Assembly (NCBI GenBank): GCA_030998225.1 | Contig: JAPYXD010000754.1 | Coordinates: forward strand, 7,564,001-7,628,000 | Source: Diplolepis rosae | Taxonomy: Eukaryota; Arthropoda; Insecta; Hymenoptera; Diplolepididae | DNA length: 64,000 bases | Direction of reading: 5' to 3' | In this document: piece by piece, positions 1 to 12,400 of the stretch | Numbering within the stretch: position 1 is the stretch's first letter | Layout of the letters: the number at the start of each line of letters is the position of its first letter | The notes under the pieces: model-generated | Told to the model about the DNA's origin: nothing | Database searches by the model: none | Seen by the model: only the letters and a program-made list of their open reading frames with translations | Program-made: the position numbers and the translations under genes

Positions 1-231
1 GGCAAGTAAAATTCACATGAAGGGGAAATTTCTTTGTATAAAAAAATTCAAATTTTTAATTTATTGATTGCAAGAACAATAAAAAAAACATGTTTAAAAA
101 AAATTATTGCTCTGGACCATGTTCGATGTAGCATGGAAATTGCTATCAGGGATCTGAATGGGCAGAAATGAAGTATAATTATAAAAGAATAGAAACAAAA
201 TGACAGATATCTTATTAAAATATATCACACC

Positions 232-426
232 AAGACGAAGAAAAATAGAGATCAGAAGTATATGAATGGTTATTAAAAACCAGGGATGACCATCAGGTGA
301 GAAAAGAGAGTGTTACACAGTCTGGGAATGAGTTCTATACTGTTTAATACTCTTTTTTCTTACTTAGTAGTCATTCCTGGTTTTTAGTAATCATTCTTAT
401 TTTTCTGATCCCCATTTTTCTCCGTG
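232..426. mobile_element. MITE, family shared with 47310-47502
   Basis: About 195 bp. The ends are inverted: CACGGAGAAAAATG at the right end, a degenerate version at the left, then AAAACCAGG/CCTGGTTTTT. The second copy at 47310-47502 shares both arms and the centre. Non-coding. Confidence 0.65.
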
Positions 427-1486
427 CATTCTCTTATTTAATAGAAAGTGTTTCAAGTTTTTGCTTTTACGACTTACGGAAAAAGTTTTGTTATTCGACG
501 TTTTTTCGACCTTGTGTGTTATCTCGTATGACCTCTTTAACGAGGCTAATAGAAGTTCTTGAAAAGCAATGTCCCTTTTCGTGACTACGTGAAAAGTGAA
601 GAACGAATATTATGAATATATCAATATTAATAAAATATTACAGAAAAAAAAGAATATCTTCATGAAACATTCTTAGAAAACATACCTTTTCCAGGAATCG
701 TTGCTGCTATAGCTCGAACCGCACTTTTCAAAATTTTCTTTATCTTCCATTGGATCATCATCATTATCACTAATGCTATAAAGTCGCTCCCAACAAACGG
801 AGAAGCTTGATCATCCTCAGTCCAAAGATTAGCTTCTTGTCTATTATGATCCATTCTCCATATTCTAGATGAGTTTTTGAAAAGCAGTTTGGTTTAACGC
901 TCGGTATTACCGTTGAAGTCGATGAAAGATATCCATGATGAGAAGCTTGTTCTGTCTTAGATGTCTTAGTTTGTGGCTGTTATTTTGATAAACAGTTTGA
1001 GTATTATTTGATGGTCCAGCAGATGTCGAAAAATTATATAAATAATTATAAACGTTTGTGTCAAACGAAGGAATTCCTTGGTCAATTTCTGATTGTTGAG
1101 ACTCATTTCGAGACTTTTGTTGATTTGTAGAAATTTGCTGCATATTAGATGTTGAAAAAAAGATTCGTTTTACTTGTAGAAGATTGAGCTCTAGGAGCAA
1201 AAATTTTTTTGGTGCTGAAGAGTTGAGGATGAAACATTATCCGGGTCCTGATTATTTGAATATTGTTTAGCGATTCCGTGACCTTCAGAAAGGTGAATTC
1301 TCTGGTAATTTATTATTTGTGAACCGCAATCAGGAAACTATAGAGCGATCATTCTTTATAGTATTTTCCAACTTTGTGAAGTACTAGATTTTTTATGTGC
1401 CCATATCCGGCGCGGAAACTCGTTTTTCCGTTACGGCTGAGAGTAATGGGAATGTTGTGTGTATCCCGTTACAGAAGAATATAATG
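427..1486. other. Copy 1 intron 1; two weak minus-strand ORFs
   Basis: Two minus-strand open frames (1200-907, 97 codons; 854-660, 64 codons) lie here. Gln/Ser/Asn-rich text such as QQISTNQQKSRNESQQ looks protein-like. I recognise no domain, and the frames do not join. 1405-1490 resembles the start of the GGCGCGCAAACTCG repeat family. Confidence 0.3.
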
Positions 1487-2866
1487 TAAAAATTTTTTTT
1501 TGAAATTCATTTTTAATTTTAAAACATATTTTTTGAGTTTTTTCTCCAAGTGCGGCCGTTAATTTTTCTTTCCAAAATTATCCTCTAAAAAAAGCTTTCA
1601 GACTTTTTTCCCTTTAAAATGAACCATGGTCGAAAGTGGGGCGAAAGAAATTGGTGGATATATAACACTTCTTGCGCGCGATTTCTGCGTCGCAGTGCAG
1701 CTAGGCGCCATGATCTCACGACGTACCATCCATTGGGAACTTATTTAATTGTACTTTGTATAATTTGTTCGTAGAACTGTTATTTTTGGCTGGTACGAAA
1801 TTAAAAATAAAAATTAATTTGTAATTCGGGGTGAGTTTTTAGTGTGAGTCCCCTCGCCTCTCACATCGAAAATTGTGTGAAATAATTTGCTTATTACAGT
1901 GTATGTGCAGTTCTCTTTCTTCTTTGCCTCATAGTTTTTTCGGGAAAACATCACATTCTAATGGATGTGACGAATATTTTCTCAATATGAGAGTTAATTC
2001 AGCAGAGAGAACGAAAAAAGTGATATTTTTGTGTACCAGGCACTGTGTTTGGTGATGCAAATCTACTCTTAAGTTCTTGAGCTGTGATGGCGTGATTTTC
2101 TTTGGGACTAAAGAATACTAAAGTTTCCAACTAAATTTTTCTTTGCCCATTGATATACAAAGCATCAGCAGTCTAAATCGGATCTTTAGATGACGCTTGT
2201 AGGCTAGCACGCGCTGCGAGTCTTTATAAATTTCCCCCAATACCATCACAAGGGCCTTTTCCTGTGCGCCGTTGCATGGGAAATGCCACTAGGCTGGAAT
2301 ACCAAAATCCATTTCATGGTGGAGCAAACTGATGAAAGTTATATTTATTTTAAAGTGCTGGGCGGCTCCATCTGTAAAATAAATTATTTTTCTGGGTTGA
2401 AAATTCTCTTTCAAATAGTGTTTAATAATTTTTCCGAGACGGGATTTTCAAATTCTCTCTAAAGTCTTAAAAATGAAGTATCGACATAAAAAGAGGTGTG
2501 ATTTTACTTGTCCAATAAATAATAAAAAAATATTATCCGTGAAATAATTTATAACGATAGTAAATGTTATTTGGTTAAGAAATGCCAGTTTGTAGTCAGA
2601 TTATTTGTAGTCGACTAGAAACCGAACATTCTGAATTTTCAAATCATGGGCGCTCATGAGTCAGAAGCCGCACGCAAGAAGGTGTTATATATCTCCACCA
2701 ATTTCTTTCGCCTCACTTTCGAACCATTACGGCTCATTTTAAGAGGGGCAAACGTCAAGCTTTTTCAAAAATAATATTTAGGAAAGAAAATTAACGGCCG
2801 CACTTGGAGAAAAACTTCAAAAATATGTTTAAAATTAAAAAATGAAGTTGAAATAATTTTTTAAAT
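1487..2866. mobile_element. Non-autonomous DNA element with ~215-bp TIRs
   Basis: The left arm (about 1487-1705) and right arm (about 2645-2866) are inverted copies sharing CTCCAAGTGCGGCCGTTAAT, the TTCGCC/GGCGAA blocks and the TATATAACACCTTCTTGC block. The roughly 940-bp interior has no recognisable coding sequence. No transposase is visible. Confidence 0.6.
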
Positions 2867-3557
2867 CTAAAACCATTGCCTTCAGCGTAAAGCTGATGAA
2901 AAAAAGTTTATAAGACCTCCATAAAAAAATTAATTTGGAAACATTTTTGTAGAAGTTATGGTTAATTGAGTATCAGCGTGCGCGGTAAGAGGTTGAAAAT
3001 TCGGAGCCCCTGTATACTGACAGCCTGGTCGTACTAGAGACGTTCTCTTAGGGGAATTAAAAGTGGTTCACTAGGAAAATAATTTCACGGACTTTCAAGG
3101 AAATCGGAGACAAGAAGTTTTTAGGCGGGTACACTTGACGAATTTTGCCCCATATCGACCACTCAATAGGCACAAAATATTTGATGTTTTTAGGCAAAAT
3201 TTGATGTTTTGAATACGTAAAAAATAGTTTTTAAATTTTTCGAAACATTTTCGACCTTGAAAATCGCTATTTCAAGGTCAAATATCATTTCTTAGTAGAA
3301 GCGAGGATTTCAGAGTGTTTTCCTACGTTATTTAATGGACTGAATACGAAAAAAATACTGAAAAAAGTCACTGAGGTATCCTTTGACATGTGGAAAATCT
3401 CCAGTCAAAGTTACATTTCATTTTTTGCATAAGCGAAAGTTGGAGATGGCTTCTTCAGCGCCATTGATGCGCTAAAAATGGGAAAAACAGTGCAAAAAAT
3501 CCTCACAGCATCTTTGATCTTGAAATAAAGATTTTCAAGGTCAAGGGTGTCTGCGGG
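2867..3557. repeat. Dispersed AAGGTCAA repeat, copy at 21718-22190
   Basis: From about 3140 this matches 21730-22160: GGCACAAAATATTTGATG, then blocks around ACCTTGAAAATC and its complement. No coding potential. 2867-3139 has nothing I can name. Confidence 0.5.
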
Positions 3558-3963
3558 AATAGCGGTTGGCTCATGCTACATACGAGATTTTTTCGGATAT
3601 TTTTGGTCTGAAGCGTGTGGCAGCGAAGTTCGTTCCGATAATTGCTGAATTTCCTTTGACCTGCTCACTCGTCATTCGCCAGATTTAGCCCCCTGTGACT
3701 TTTTTGCATGTTCCCAAGATTGAAGAGACCCATGAAGAAAGGCGTTTTGCCACGATTGAGGAGATAGAAACCGAACCACTGAGAGAGCTTAAGGACATAC
3801 CAAAAAGTGCATATCAGTAGTGCTTCGAGGATTGGAAAAAACGCTGGAACAAGTGTATTATATCTGAGGGGGATTACTTTGAAGGGGACAACATAGAAAT
3901 TCATGAATAAATTAATATTTTTTGAAACAAATGAAAATTCACCTTATTTTTTGAACAGACCTC
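3558..3963 (+). pseudogene. mariner-like transposase remnant (C-terminal)
   Basis: Broken frames read DIFGLKRVAAKFV, then SPDLAPCDFF (third catalytic Asp region of DD34D mariners), then RRFATIEEI and the end CIISEGDYFEGDN, stop at 3908-3910. The central catalytic part is deleted. The 3' TIR CTTATTTTTTGAACAGACCT follows. Same subfamily as 22364-23096. Confidence 0.65.
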
Positions 3964-4470
3964 GTATAATAGAAATAACATTTGACCTTGAATTGACGAT
4001 TTTCAGGGTCAAGGGTGTCTGCGGGAATTTTTTTTTTACTATTTTTTCCATATTCAGCGCGTGAAATTACATAGAAATACCCTCTCAAACCTTCATGACA
4101 AATGAGACAAATTTTTTACATTGCACTTTACGTTGCCTGCGGGGCTGGTCGATATATCGACTGGTAGTCAGGTCGGGACTCTACCTGAGATATCCAGTGA
4201 TTTTATGTATAAATTTTGCATTTCATAAGAGGTCGATTTGTACTGAAATTTCCCCGCAGCTGAAAGGTTAATTAGTTTGATTGCTCACAACTGCTCGCAA
4301 GCAATTTCGAGGAACCAGTAAAACTTCGGGTCTTCCTTACTTACTAATGTTGTACAGTTGGCAGCACTAGCAAGAAGCTAGATTTTCGTCAATAACTGCA
4401 AATTAATTAGTTGAGTTTGAAATTTTTGTCACTTCCTACATTATCGGAAGATCACTAGTCGCGTATCAGA
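3964..4470. repeat. Repeat continuation, then conserved SPH intron 1
   Basis: 3964-4270 resumes the AAGGTCAA repeat interrupted by the mariner, including a palindromic TCGATATATCGA. 4283-4460 is SPH intron 1 sequence conserved with 23090-23280 and 33350-33460 (ACAACTGCTCGCAAGCAATT). Confidence 0.5.
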
Positions 4471-4680
4471 TAGGATACGTTGTCGACAGATGTCCACGTA
4501 GACAATTTCAAGCCTGTGTAGCTCAGTGGTTAGAGCAGTCGACCGGCAATCGAAAGACATGGGCTCGAATCCCAGTGCATTCGAAAGCGTCTTTTTTTCC
4601 ATAGAAAGATTTTCAAACTTTTGAAATATTTCCCTAATAACTCCAAAAATAATAAAAATAGCTCAATAAAGAGTAGCATA
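4471..4680 (+). repeat. tRNA-derived SINE-like element
   Basis: 4512-4583 has a pol III A box (TAGCTCAGTGGTTAGAGC) and B box (GGGCTCGAATCCC). The acceptor ends do not pair and base 33 is C, so it is not a working tRNA. The loop would read GGC. Related B-box segments lie near 12200, 23345 and 32690. Confidence 0.55.
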
Positions 4681-5172
<492 letters not shown>

Positions 5173-5264
5173 CTTGAAGTTACAATAAAATTAGTTATTA
5201 TCATACGGTGAGATTGAAATTATTTGATTTACATGGGAATGAAATTGTTTCTAGTGTTATTTAC

Positions 5265-5322
5265 CTGCAACCTTGGTAGTGACTGCAAAGGCATACAGAA
5301 GAGCAGTAAATATGATTTTCAT
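5265..5322 (-). CDS. SPH copy 1, exon 1 (signal peptide; gene continues off left edge)
   Basis: The ATG at 5322-5320 opens MKIIFTALLYAFAVTTKVA plus the first base of a Gly codon, then a GTAAAT donor. It is 58 nt long with the phase of exon 1 in copies 2-4. No exon 2-4 homolog lies in 1-5264, so the rest must be beyond the window if the gene is whole. The 1-5264 stretch is then intron 1. Copy 2 has a 12.9-kb intron 1, so this is plausible. Confidence 0.75.
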
Positions 5323-5530
5323 TTTCACTAAATCAATAATAGACCTAATTTATGCCGTAATTAGTGATTCGTTGCTCTTAACAAATAATCGAATATACTT
5401 CCACATAGACTAGTATTCCTCACCATTCGCCACGAATTTCATACCTTATGTAATTAATTACGTGGTTTAAGTTGTTACTCTAAGCTTATAACGACAAGCT
5501 TTTATTTTTAAGTATATACAAATAGAATAC
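5323..5530 (-). promoter_or_regulatory. Conserved 5' flank of SPH copy 1
   Basis: About 200 bp upstream of the copy 1 ATG is conserved with the equivalent flanks of copies 2 (24544-24740), 3 (33858-34045) and 4 (51714-51870). A TATAAGCTTAGAG box is present in copies 1 and 2 but changed in copy 3. Promoter function is inferred from position and conservation only. Confidence 0.35.
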
Positions 5531-6164
5531 AATAATGCAAAAATATATAATTTAAAATTGACCATAAATAACACTTAAAGTATTTCGACTACGATTCTGC
5601 TGTACATTCTAAGTTCAAAGGAATTAAAGATAGATTATCTCTTAATTAATTTAAATAAGATAGATAAAGATTAGCGTTGGAAACGAAAAAAACAAACATA
5701 ATACCTGTCATTGTAAGCAGTGCAGTGGTGTATTGAAACTGTTGAACGAACTGCACTGTGCTGTCAATGATCAGGTGATAGGTGTTCTGTTTTCTTTTTA
5801 ACTTAACGATAAAACATGAATTATTTTCGGAATTTTTGATACCTTCGAACTAAAAAATGTACCGCAGAATCATAATTGGAATAATTTAAATTTAAGCGAC
5901 TCACGGTGAACGCTTTCATAAGATTGTTGCAGAGATTGCAGAACTGTTTGAAAAATAATATGACTGGTTTTTCTGCCACCATCAATGCATAATATTCCAA
6001 TTCACGAAGCAAATATTATTGATACTTTTGTCACTATATTGATAAAAAAAATCTAAGTTTCCGATCAGTAAAAAATGGGCATAAAATACATTTGTTTCAA
6101 GCAAGTGTTAAAACAATGGATAATTGTAAGTCAATTATAAGGTATCATAGCAAAAAGATTAAAG
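5531..6164. other. Spacer between SPH copies 1 and 2
   Basis: Collinear with 24745-25900. Contains a shortened copy of the transposase-like fragment kept at 25385-25770, with most of it deleted at about 6034. CTGTCATTG and TCAATGATAGG form a small inverted pair around 5706-5780. Confidence 0.4.
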
Positions 6165-8683
6165 GTGCCTGACATGCATAGACAGGGACGACAAAGATGT
6201 CGCCCATGTGTCAGGGACCGGCTCCTGCCCGGCTCTTCCGGAAGAGCTTCGGGAGGTTGAGAGGCCGGAATTGAAGTTCCTGCAGCTCAACCTCCGAAGG
6301 GGGAAGGATGCCCAGGACCTCCTAGATGCAGACTGCCAGGGAGAGGGGGCTGATGTGCTGCTCATTAGTGAGCAGTACAAGCAGTCCGAAAACTCTGCTT
6401 GGTATTAGGATGCATCAAGGAGGGCCGGCATCCTTGTTTGTAACCCTGATTTGGGCGTCGGGGATTTTCTGGAGACAGACGCGGGGTTCGTTTGGGTGGA
6501 GGTGGCGGGTGTGCGTATGTACAGCTGTTACTTCTCCCCCGGCGATCCCTTATATGTTTTTGAGACCCAGATCCTACTTCTTGAGTAAAGCCTCAGTTAT
6601 GCTACCGGGCGATCAATCATAGAGGGTGACTTTAATAGTAAGTCTCACGAATCGGGTGAGGCATGTCTATACAGGAGTGGAATCTTGGTCTGCGAGATGG
6701 CCGCTAGAAATGACCTGATAGTCCTAAATCAGGGTAAGGAGGTTTACGTTCAGACGAGGAGCGGAGGGGTCAATAATTTACCTCACAATTGCCGCGCCCC
6801 GCCTCGCCTTAAGGATAGGCGGCTGGTCGATTCTCGAGGAGACAACCTTGAGCGACCACCAGTGCATCGAGCTTGGTTTGGTCGAGCCTGCTGGGTCCTC
6901 CCTGCTGGGAGGACACTGTGCGCTCGACCCATGCAAGGACAGCGCCGGGGATCCACGGAGTGCCGAACGAAATCCTCAAAGAGGTGATCGGAGGATATCC
7001 GGAGATCCTCCTAGAAGCTCTTCAACTCCTGTGTTCGGTAGGGGAGGTTCTTCGCAGACTGGAAGAAGCACAGGTTGGTCCTGCTGAGGAAGGGCAACAA
7101 ACCTCTACGGGATGCCTCATCGTATAGACCAATATGTCTATTGGATACGATGGGGAAGCTTCTGGAGGAGTTTTTTCTACAACGGCTTCGGGCCCTCTTG
7201 GTCGGGGAGAACGGTCTTTCGGAAAACCAGTTCGGATTTCGGAAAGGCAGGTCCACAGTTGACGCCATGCAGGCAGTGGTGGACATCGCCACTAAAGCAA
7301 GAAGAGGAACTGGTAAGCCTAAGGGATTCTGTGTTGATCAGCATTGACATACGCAATGCATTCAATACCGCGAGATGGAACATCTGCATCGGGGCGATGA
7401 TGCGGAAAGTTTCCAGACTACCTGTTGCGAATCATAGATGACTATCTGAGCGACAGATGGATGATTTACGAGAGCGACAAATGGTCTCTCAAAGAAGAGA
7501 TGACATGTGGCTGCCCTCAAAGGTCACAGGTGGGTCCACTCGTTTGGAACGTCATGTATGACGACTTCCTGCGCATGGACCTACCTGCTAGAACGAGCAT
7601 CATCGGCTTCGCAAATAACGCACTTGTCGTGTGCGCCGCTGATGACGTCGGAATCCTGGAGCTGAGGATCAATGAAAGCCTGCGACGGGCAAAGCGTTGG
7701 TTGGATAGCAGAGGCCTTAAAATGGCCCCTGAAAAAACCGAGGCTTTGCTCGTCACGGACAGGAGATCCTTTCAGTACCCGAGGATCGTTCTTGGAGAGC
7801 ATGAGGTTGAGTGGAGAACAAGTATAAAGTACCTGGGAGTGCAGTTGGATCGTAGGCTTAGCTTTGGCGAACACCTAAGGATCACAGCTGCGAAAGCCAT
7901 CCAATGTGGAGCAAGGTTGGCTCGGCTCATGTCAAACATTGATGGACCCAGGGAAGTAAAAAGGAGACTGGTGGCGAGCGTGGTGCACTCGGAGGCTGCT
8001 TTAAGAAGCTCCGGTCTGGGCCAAAGCCCTGCAAAACCATGCTATCCAGAGGAGGCTGTTCTCGGCGCAGAGACTTGTCGCACTGAGAATAGTCTCAGCC
8101 TATAGAACCGTCTCGACTAGTGCTGTGCTGGTCCTGGCGAGCGTCCCGCCAATAGATTTATTGGCGGAGGAAAGGCGGGGAGACCTTTCAGCTCCGCAAG
8201 GAGCTTACCTGTACCGACCTGTACCGCCATCCACAAGGATGGATGGCGCAAACTCGTCGAGAAATGGCAAATGGGATGGCATGGCGAGCAGAGCAGGAAA
8301 TGGACCTACCGCCTGATCCCGGAGCTCGCCACCTGGCTAAACAGAGAGCACGGAGAGGTGGATAATGCAGAGCACGCAATCTTCGTCTGAGCAAAGTGGG
8401 GCGCGGCAAGGGAGGCCCTCGGTCAGGAAGTGGGTGCTGAGCTCACTCCTAATACGATAGTCCCTCTGATTATCCAGTCTGAACGGAATTGGACGCTCAT
8501 CGAGTCATTCGTCGCACTTGTGATGAGGACGAGGGAGCTCGATGGGCGTCGGGAGATGAACAATGGGGAGGGCCAGTAGAAATCGCATCGGGGCCTGCAC
8601 CCGCGGTCCTACGTCTCGGGTAGACTTGGCTGTCCGCGTCTTTCGGGGGAGGAATCTGTTTGTTTCTCCCCCAAGCGGCGCGG
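6165..8683 (+). mobile_element. R1-clade-like LINE, degenerate
   Basis: GC-rich block inside an AT-rich spacer. It replaces about 390 bp of spacer relative to 25895-26290. It contains an APE-type endonuclease, a reverse transcriptase, an R1-type C-terminal region and a 3' UTR shared with 48034-49193. ORF1 is missing, and the 3' end looks truncated against that other copy. Confidence 0.75.
6208..8579 (+). pseudogene. LINE ORF2 (endonuclease + reverse transcriptase), broken
   Basis: Frames shift several times. The endonuclease part reads LKFLQLNLRR to IIEGDFNSKS and ends SDHQCIEL. It then jumps directly to the RT start (HGVPNEILKE), so a linker of probably over 200 residues is deleted. RT motifs: SSYRPICLLD, GLSENQFGFRKGRST, SIDIRNAFNT. 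The catalytic FADD is FANN (about 7605-7622). The C-terminal zinc knuckle is incomplete. The last frame ends in TAG at 8577-8579. It cannot be active. Confidence 0.75.
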
Positions 8684-9290
8684 CTGCTACTGAGAAAGAC
8701 AAACACGAAAAAAAATGTTCAATTCCATTTATTGTCGATTTCACAACTGTTGCTATTTTTCACAGACTGATACATTTGAGAATTTCTACAGCTAACGTAT
8801 GCTATTTTAACAGAGTTGTAATAATTTTTTAAACTGCCGCTCCCAAAAGCCTTAAGTGATTTGTGCATGGCCCCAATAATATGACTTGGTAAATTTCTGT
8901 CTCATGAATTTTAGTTGATACACTCAGCAATACAAATTATACAATATATTTAATTTATTACCATTACAGTGCCGTAATAGGATTTCAGAAGGAGACTTGA
9001 GCTCTTATATACTGGGTAGCTATGTTTAGGCTGAAATCTACTGTTGTATTTACTCAATTGAGCTTCGGGATAGTGTAAGGGCATATAAAATTATTTGGCG
9101 ATTCTTGGATGGCCCACAATATTGACAACTTTTAGATTTTTAATTTTCTAAACAGACATTTTTATAGAAAATCCAAGAGCGCAACTTTTTCCCCTTATAA
9201 AAAAGTTGTACCTGATGTTAGAATAATATCAGCAAAAACGTTACTTTTCTCTGGTTTTCTGTATGAAATAAAGAATGTTTTTGACAACCC
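8684..9290. other. SPH copy 2 3' flank
   Basis: Collinear with 26285-27340 (copy 3) and in part with 41820-42318 (copy 4): ATTTCTACAGCTAACGTATG, GAGCTTCGGGATAGTGTAAG. Probably 3' UTR and downstream spacer. No ORF of interest. Confidence 0.45.
8954..8959 (-). terminator. Candidate poly(A) signal, SPH copy 2
   Basis: AATAAA on the minus strand about 330 nt past the stop, inside GGTAATAAATTAAA, which recurs after copies 3 and 4. Conserved position supports it; no transcript evidence. Confidence 0.3.
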
Positions 9291-9437
9291 CTAGCATCCA
9301 AGACGTATTTTTGCCTCTTCGATGTACGGTACGTGGAAGAAAATATTTACATAAAGTGAATCTGAATGCACACCTGGGCTATTTAAATAAAGGCCAATGA
9401 TCCTATTTTCGTCTAATATAGGAGTTCCAATGTCATG
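9291..9437 (-). CDS. SPH copy 2 exon 4
   Basis: 147 nt with acceptor TTTTCAG. It starts HDIGTP (GDSGGP site with Ser to Ile), continues to the YVN and YIEEA C-terminal helix, and ends LGC-stop. Open throughout, although too short for a standard ORF cut-off. Confidence 0.82.
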   Translation of the reverse strand, partial: HDIGTPILDENRIIGLYLNSPGVHSDSLYVNIFFHVPYIEEAKIRLGC

Positions 9438-12400
9438 CTGAAAATGAATTTTCATTAGTTTTTCACACGAAGTAAAAAAAATAATTCTTTACTTCTTCAC
9501 ATTTTTATCAAATAAAAAAATAGAATTTTTTGTGAACTTCAGCACCCCTTTTTCAATAAAAGATTTTTCAATGTACGAGAAGTAGGTACTGCCATTTTTG
9601 ATTTTCAAAGAAATGAGAGTTGTGCTGACAGAGCGTATTTGAAAAGAAAGAAACTGTGAAGAAATCAGCAACGCCATTTTATCTTGTTGAAAAATGAAAA
9701 CTTGTGCTAAGCAGTTCTAAATATACACAATATCGTGCTGAATATTTGAATGCTAATATTAAAATTTTTGTTTAAAAAAATTAATTAAAAATTAAGAAGA
9801 ATGTGAAGTTTCAAAAACTAAATGTTGTGCTAGGCAAGCATAATAAATGTCTTGCCAAACCAATTTCTCTAGGACTCATCTTTTTCAAAATACGTATTTG
9901 GATAACGCAACTTAGCACAACATTTAGTTTTTCCAAAATCCACATTTTAGCATCGAGAGCTAAACACTGACTGCAAATACATGCAGAAAAATGTAATTTG
10001 TTAAATATCTTCATAAAAAATTATTATTGAAACACACGTATACTTGAAAATTATTTTATATTTTTCAAAACCTATTAAATGAATGAAAAATATATTACTT
10101 TAACTGCTTCGATTTTATTATGTGATCGAATAGGTTTCGAAAAATTAAAACTAATTTCTAAATTTGCTTATGTTGACAAATAATTGTTTACATAGATATT
10201 TGAAAAAAGTTTCGGCCTATGTATTTAGTGACAATGTTTGTTTCGGGATGCACAGCCGTTTTGGATTTCTACCACTGAACCTTATGACACCTACCACCTA
10301 CCTTATCACAGTTTTTGATTCAAAAAATCAAAAAAGGTTGTATCATTCAAGAACTTGAAAAATATAAAAAAAGGCACTTCTTTCAGATTCTTATGTATAC
10401 AATTACCCAATGTGTCATAACTTCCACTCCTCTACAACAAAAATGTTCTGTGGCATGAAAGTGTATGAAACTACTATCGCACTCATCATTTGGGAGCAAA
10501 TACATTGGAAAAAGTTTTAAATCTAATTCTATTCCATCTTCATCCTCTTCATATTTGAATGCAAATAATTTCAAGTGCTTTTTGAAATGGTATCTTCTTG
10601 CCAAATCAATAGGGAATTTTCGATTCGGCCGAAATTTAAAATATCTATGTTCTTCAACCTACAGCCGAAAGGGAGTTTGATTAATTAAAGGTATTGATCA
10701 TGGATCTAGGGATATAGGGACGAGGCATACTCAGGTGGGAAATAAAGCCAAAGGGGGCGAGTTCAGACATATTACGTTTCTCTGCTTCCCATTGGGCGCA
10801 CTTGTAAAGCACCGCTTTAATTGGGAGTCTCTAAAATCATCCAATAAGATGCAGTTTTTATAAGAATACTGCGAAATTAGCCCAGTGCCTTTGTATTGAA
10901 GTTTTCATAGTAGTGTATTTACATAAATTATGGAAAGTTTGTAGAAATACCTACTTGTCGCGTTGAAGGAACTAATTCACAGTGACAAAAGAATTCTAGA
11001 GCAACGTAAGATGGCTGACAAACCACGTGAGGTCCTCCCCGTTTGGCTTCAGTCTGCGCTTCTCGTCCTATCTAAATGTGCCAGTTTATTATATTCCTAG
11101 GTCCGTGGTATTTATTTATTTGAAAAATAAATTCACATATTTCATAAGTCATCAATTTACTTCAGGCTTCTATTAGTTTATTGCAAGAAGAAGAAAACAT
11201 TGTAAATTGCAGTATGTGCAATTTGTTGGAGTACTTGGTTAACACTATCGAATTTTTATATTATAGCTTACCAATATTACTGCAATATTATTAAGATTGT
11301 GTATTGTATCACGGTTTCGATGCGTTTCGTAATTCAAAACAATGTGCTCATGTAGTTCTGTCTCAACTTTCACATCTTCTTTTCTGACATACACAGGCTG
11401 CCCATCCTCCGTAAATGTATCAGTCAGAGCTTGAGCTACTGTTAGAAAATGTCTGGGCGAGATGAAGACTCCATAACCTTTAAGATTCTCAGCTTCCCTT
11501 ATGATGCCAACAAGGTACATCATGTGTTTATATTTAGTAGGTATTTTTTCTCCTTTAACTGCTTTGGCTTCTATAGATAAGGAGCCTAGTTCATCATAAA
11601 AAAATAAGAATAAGGTGACGGAATCAATTTTCTAATATTAAATTCAATTTTTTCATTATGGGGGGCTAATGGGGCAGCGTTTCTCAACTGTCTCAACATT
11701 TTTCTCACGAGTAAAGCTACGAAAATGGCACTCGCCGATTCGATTGAAACTTTGCGAATTTATAGAGTTCGGATGAATAATCGACTACCCCTCAAGTGCA
11801 AAGGGTTGTTTCCGTCCTTGAACTTGAACCTTCGCCGATATAAACAAATACATGTAAAATATTTTTTCGAATTCTATAAATTTGCTAAATTCGATTCGAA
11901 TTGGCGAGTGACACTTTCGTAACTTTACTTGTCAGTATCGACGACTATATATAGATACTGTTATTGAAAATTAGGGTCGTTGAAGTTTCAAGGACAGAAA
12001 TAGGAAATTCTAAGAGCTTTATTTTAATTTATTACTGTGATTGTAAACATATTTGAAGTTTAAGTTTTGAATAGGTACACAGTTTCAAATTTTTTAATGC
12101 TACAAACTTAATTTCAAACAAAGAAGGATTATCAAGTATTCATTTTAAAGAATTTGAAATCTTTCTGTGGAAAAAGAGATGCATTTTACTGTGCCGACAT
12201 TCGAGCCCGGGTCTTTTGATATCTGATACTCGACTAATAATCCTCCGATGGCAAAAATTTCGAATTCAACCAACTAATTTGAAGTTATCAAATATTAATT
12301 TGATTTTAAAAACTGATATTCCCGTGCAAAAATTTCAGTCTGCCTCCGATCAGGGCCAGACCAGTCTAAATCGGGGCCAGATCGGGAATCCCGATTGGGG

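Noticed and set aside
4512..4583. Functional tRNA gene (GGC anticodon)
   Set aside because: Acceptor arms do not pair, T33 is C and the T stem is imperfect. Better explained as a tRNA-derived SINE.
7425..8105. 226-codon ORF as a host gene
   Set aside because: It is the middle of the LINE reverse transcriptase (LKMAPEKTEALLV, IKYLGVQLDRRL).
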